This document shows, one piece after another, positions 20,456-23,266 of a stretch of DNA of 23,266 nt. Source of the DNA: Trachelipus rathkii (Eukaryota > Arthropoda > Malacostraca > Isopoda > Trachelipodidae). A program made the position numbers and the translations under genes. Where the stretch lies: positions 1 through 23,266 of the forward strand of contig JABUQX010095590.1 in NCBI GenBank assembly GCA_015478945.1, written 5' to 3'. The notes beneath the pieces were generated by a model, which made no database searches, was not told where the DNA came from, and was given only the letters and a program-made list of their open reading frames with translations. How positions within the stretch are numbered: position 1 is the first letter of the stretch; each line of letters begins with the position of its first letter.

Positions 20456-22930
20456 CTACCTACCTGACCTCTCTGGAACACCTATTATAAGAAGCTTACC
20501 GCCAGATAGCGGCTCGACACCCTTAATTATTATATAATTATAAATCAGTTTAGCTTTGCCTCGGAATTGGACACACCTCTTCGGAATTAATGACACAACT
20601 ACGCTTACTGGATCAGGGATTTTAGATTGTACTTTGAACATTGACGCCACGACACCCTCCATTTCACTAGGAAAGCCTCTGCCCACTCCCAGTAATCCCC
20701 CCGCCTGGCAAGCCCTCGACATCCCAGGTTACCAAACGGTTGGGGCAAGCCCGAGAAAGGTGCTCCCCGTCCTAGTCGTTCTTACTTATTAACTCCACAT
20801 GCAGTTCCCTCATGGGGCCTGCCAGCGGGTAAATCATTACCGATGTATTACTTATTGCGATCCACCACGTCCAAACTTCTTACCGACCATAGAACTACCA
20901 TTTTCAGTGATGCCCTTGAGAAAGATTTAGGAGTTGTTGAAGACCCTTCCGTCATGTTAATGAGAAAGGAAACCCTTCTCGTTCAAGCTATTACTTGGAA
21001 TCAAAGTCCCATTTTGTCATTCTTAACGCTTCTTGGCGATGTCCCTCTTTGCCATTCTGACGAATTATGAAACTCATTCAAAGGCACTATATATGCTCTC
21101 TTACAGAGAAACGAAGACATTGCTTTCATACTAAGCGATCTTCAACAGAAGGGATTTCTTGATGGAAATGTATATAGGTTTCTCCCACGTCGAGACTCGC
21201 CTGACACCACAAATCCTCGCATGTTGCTGACCTTTATTTAACACCTCTTTTCCTCCTACTAAGGTGAAAAATATAAGGTCCGGTCTAATTCCTCGACCCA
21301 GACGTGAACTGCGTAGCATCTTCGCGGTTTGCAGAGTGAAATTTCACACATTTCGTGTGTAAACACCACAATTGCAACAATGTGGGGGGGGGGGGGGGGA
21401 CAGCGCCTCTTCCCTAAAATGCCTGTCTTACCTGTTGAACAGGTTTTGGAGTATTGTAACAAAAAAAAAATTGAATAGGAGATGCCATATACGAGCTCAA
21501 AAACAAATATCCTAAACGACCAAGGCAATCCTACGCTGCAATTGCGGCAGCTCCCCTGCCTCATCGTTTCAACACACTGATATAACCCTATTCCGGTAGA
21601 ACTCCACCCACCAACTCCAGCGGGACTCCTGCAAGTACTACAATCTGCCCGACTGCATCGCTTATATTACCGACTACTCAAATTGTTTAAATACAGCCTG
21701 CGATTCAATCTCCACCCCAAGTTGCCTTTAACAACCCTATAACGAGTACTGATTTTCTACCGACCGACAGTCGGCTCACCCACCAACAAGCCCGGAGAGC
21801 GTTTCTTGCTCTCCCGATGATTTCGTCGAATCCATGAAAGAGGTCTGCGGCTATGTCTCTTAGTGTATCTCACACCATTGTTCCAACTCCTGAAATGGAT
21901 ATTCCTGAGCGGAAACAAAAAGACTAAGCACAAACCAAGGATTCTAAAGCAGAACACATTGACCCTGTTGTAAAAAGCACATCTCAGAAGGAGCCTCGAT
22001 GCAGCTCTACTCCCGAGACAAAGCAACGACATGAATAGATTAAATCTAATTAACTTCAGTTGTTGAACAACCCATCAACCAGTTCTGCTGGATTATTCCA
22101 GTTCTTCAGAATCCTCTCCCAGTTCTTCGTTCGAGATTCCTACTGCAGCACTCCCTAAAGAATATTATACCCTACTGGATCACATGGATTCCAGCTCTCA
22201 AATGGAGTTTGATGTGACGATCCCCCTCTTTCTGACGCTTCCAACGCTTCTGAGAGGCGAATGGAAAATTGTTCAAAGCAAATATCACTAACGCTCCAAG
22301 CGTTCTACTGCAGTAAGCATCATGAAAGTGGATCCAGATGACTCCCATCCTAACTCAGATTGTTGTCTTATTTCAAAGTCACCCACTTGATGGTTCATTG
22401 ACAAAGTCTCCAGCCCTCGACTTTCGTGCTTCACAGGTCCTATGGTTGTCCGAGTGTCCCCTCAACTCCCCCATTAGAGATCGCTTTCCCTGTTAACCCA
22501 ACGGAGTCTATACTGGATCCCAACCTCAACTCCAATACCATTACAGAAAAGTGACCCTCTCCCGGTGACATCTTCCTGCACTGTCTCCAAGGAAAAAGCT
22601 GAATACTTCCCACCCATTTCTGAATCTGCTTGCTTGGCAGATATTGATACTGCCCACTCAAAACTATGAGCATTCTGGTTGCTCTTCCATCGACCAAATA
22701 TGTCCACTAAATAACAAACTTGTTGGAACTCGACATACCTCGTAATCATTGAAACCCCTCCACCAAATGACACAGGAAACTACCCACCGAAATTAGTCAT
22801 ACGACCCAAGTCACTGTTGTAAGACTGTTCCTTACTACCATGATTTACAGCTTCTCCTCATCAGGCACCACGCCTCAGCCTCTTATCCGATGTCTCAAGA
22901 AGACCATCTAGTACTCCTAATACAAAACGA
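20456..22930 (+). pseudogene. Broken ORF1 (Gag-like) of a Jockey/I-type LINE
   Basis: ORF1 of such LINEs encodes a nucleic-acid-binding Gag-like protein that packages the element RNA. The RRM-like part is recognisable in one frame from 20843: MYYLLRST, then DALEKDLGVVEDPSVMLMRK and ETLLVQA, then LGDVPLC. After an in-frame TGA (21068-21070) the same frame continues with NSFKGTIYA, LSDLQQKGFLD, VYRFLPRRD and MLLTF. The order matches the family's SxKGxIYxxDL, ELxxQGVxxVRRF and LLTF blocks. After a frame change come PTKVKNIRSGLIPRPRREL and a zinc-knuckle remnant: CKHHNCNN, then the codons of a TGTGGG step at 21381. DAIYELKNKYPKRPRQSYAA is encoded from 21481. The rest is Ser/Pro-rich, as in ORF1 tails, with more frame changes. 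The part before 20820 is assigned only by position. Dead copy. Confidence 0.75.
21384..21399 (+). repeat. Poly(G) tract inside the ORF1 zinc-knuckle region
   Basis: A run of about 16 to 17 G exactly where the knuckle should encode CxxCGG. The neighbouring coding blocks are displaced in frame by it. It is either an expansion of the GG-GG codon pair or a sequence error. Confidence 0.7.
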
Positions 22931-23266
22931 CCACCTTCCTTCAATGGAACTGTTGTGGGTACTATTCAAATTTTGAAGAACTCGTTTCAACTTATCACAC
23001 CAAAAGTGTACACTTTTGGGCAGGAACTTCGACTGTGATACGACTTGTTCAGCCGTCGAATACAAGTCGCCACTAACGTCTTGATAGAATAGGTATGGGT
23101 AACAATAATAGGGGCGTCGGAATTTAATTCATAAGTTTGTCTTACTTCTCATTCCCCCTTCGAACTAGACTTTATGCAGTGCCAGCGCAAGCCCATCTGT
23201 CCATTGATTTTACCGTCTGTTCAATTTACTCGCTCCCAGTATCCTAGTTAGTCGACCTTTTCCGGC
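22931..23266 (+). pseudogene. Start of ORF2 endonuclease of the Jockey/I-type LINE, cut by window edge
   Basis: The frame from 22936 encodes LQWNCCGYYSNFEELVSTYH. This is the characteristic opening of apurinic-endonuclease-type ORF2 proteins, in which the asparagine of (L/I)QWNxxG is part of the active site. In a shifted frame, FGQELRL near 23017-23037 stands where the catalytic LQET block is expected. Further on, YAVPAQAHLSIDFTVCSIYS (about 23172-23231) matches the endonuclease block with the pattern AVxVxL...ITVCSIYLPP. The three blocks are in the right order and spacing. They follow ORF1 directly, which confirms the plus orientation. Frameshifts between blocks and the changed E-T position show decay. 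The reverse transcriptase would lie to the right of the window. Confidence 0.75.

Noticed and set aside
20820..22930. Possibility of an endogenous large DNA virus insertion, considered because such insertions occur in shrimp genomes
   Set aside because: The blocks in ORF1 and the following endonuclease are explained in order by a Jockey/I-type LINE; no virus-specific feature was recognised.

Overview
The window is nuclear DNA from an arthropod, most likely a decapod crustacean. Three things point there. It is very AT-rich with long AT, CT and TATC microsatellites. It has two fragments of ordinary animal genes with GT-AG introns. It has several decayed LINEs, and the C-terminal reverse-transcriptase motifs of one family (GR PRKRW-like and LRWFGH-like blocks) are of a kind I know from crab and shrimp genomes. 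I see no bacterial operons, CRISPR arrays or rRNA. The assignment to Decapoda is inference.

Layout: 1-8300 is mainly AT-rich non-coding DNA with a TTA microsatellite, a GC-richer island rich in short inverted repeats (659-903), a 3.3-6.5 kb stretch of ordinary complexity with hairpins, a tRNA-like SINE candidate and one possible PIF/Harbinger transposase remnant (5839-6035), two AT microsatellites, and a 73-base poly(T). From 8338 to 10836 lies a simple-sequence block (CT, TATC, AT) that interrupts itself with a degenerate ~40-bp minisatellite (9791-9970) and a small LINE 3' fragment. From 10837 to 15213 is the genic part: an antisense LINE endonuclease/linker fragment (about 12385-12850), the last two exons of mitochondrial COX5B (+ strand, 13783-14366) and, convergent to it, the last coding exon of a prostaglandin reductase 1-like gene (- strand, 15103-15213). 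The intergenic space of about 740 bp has a polyadenylation signal for each gene.

From about 15440 to 20150 the window holds three decayed copies of one RTE-like LINE: copy C on the + strand with its catalytic core deleted and a hAT-end-like insertion in its place, and copies A and B on the - strand, arranged in tandem, each flanked by AT microsatellites and followed by the same GTTGCAG-type sequence. A and B keep the YADD box of the polymerase. From about 20456 to the right edge is a second, different LINE of Jockey/I type on the + strand: a broken ORF1 (RRM-like part, zinc knuckle, Ser-rich tail) followed by the N-terminal part of an ORF2 endonuclease that runs off the window.

The only host genes visible are COX5B (respiratory complex IV) and the PTGR1-like oxidoreductase. 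They are convergent neighbours and nothing suggests joint function. I found no convincing new biological system. The most interesting points are the LINE/microsatellite association, the minisatellite, the convergent gene pair and the clusters of small inverted repeats.
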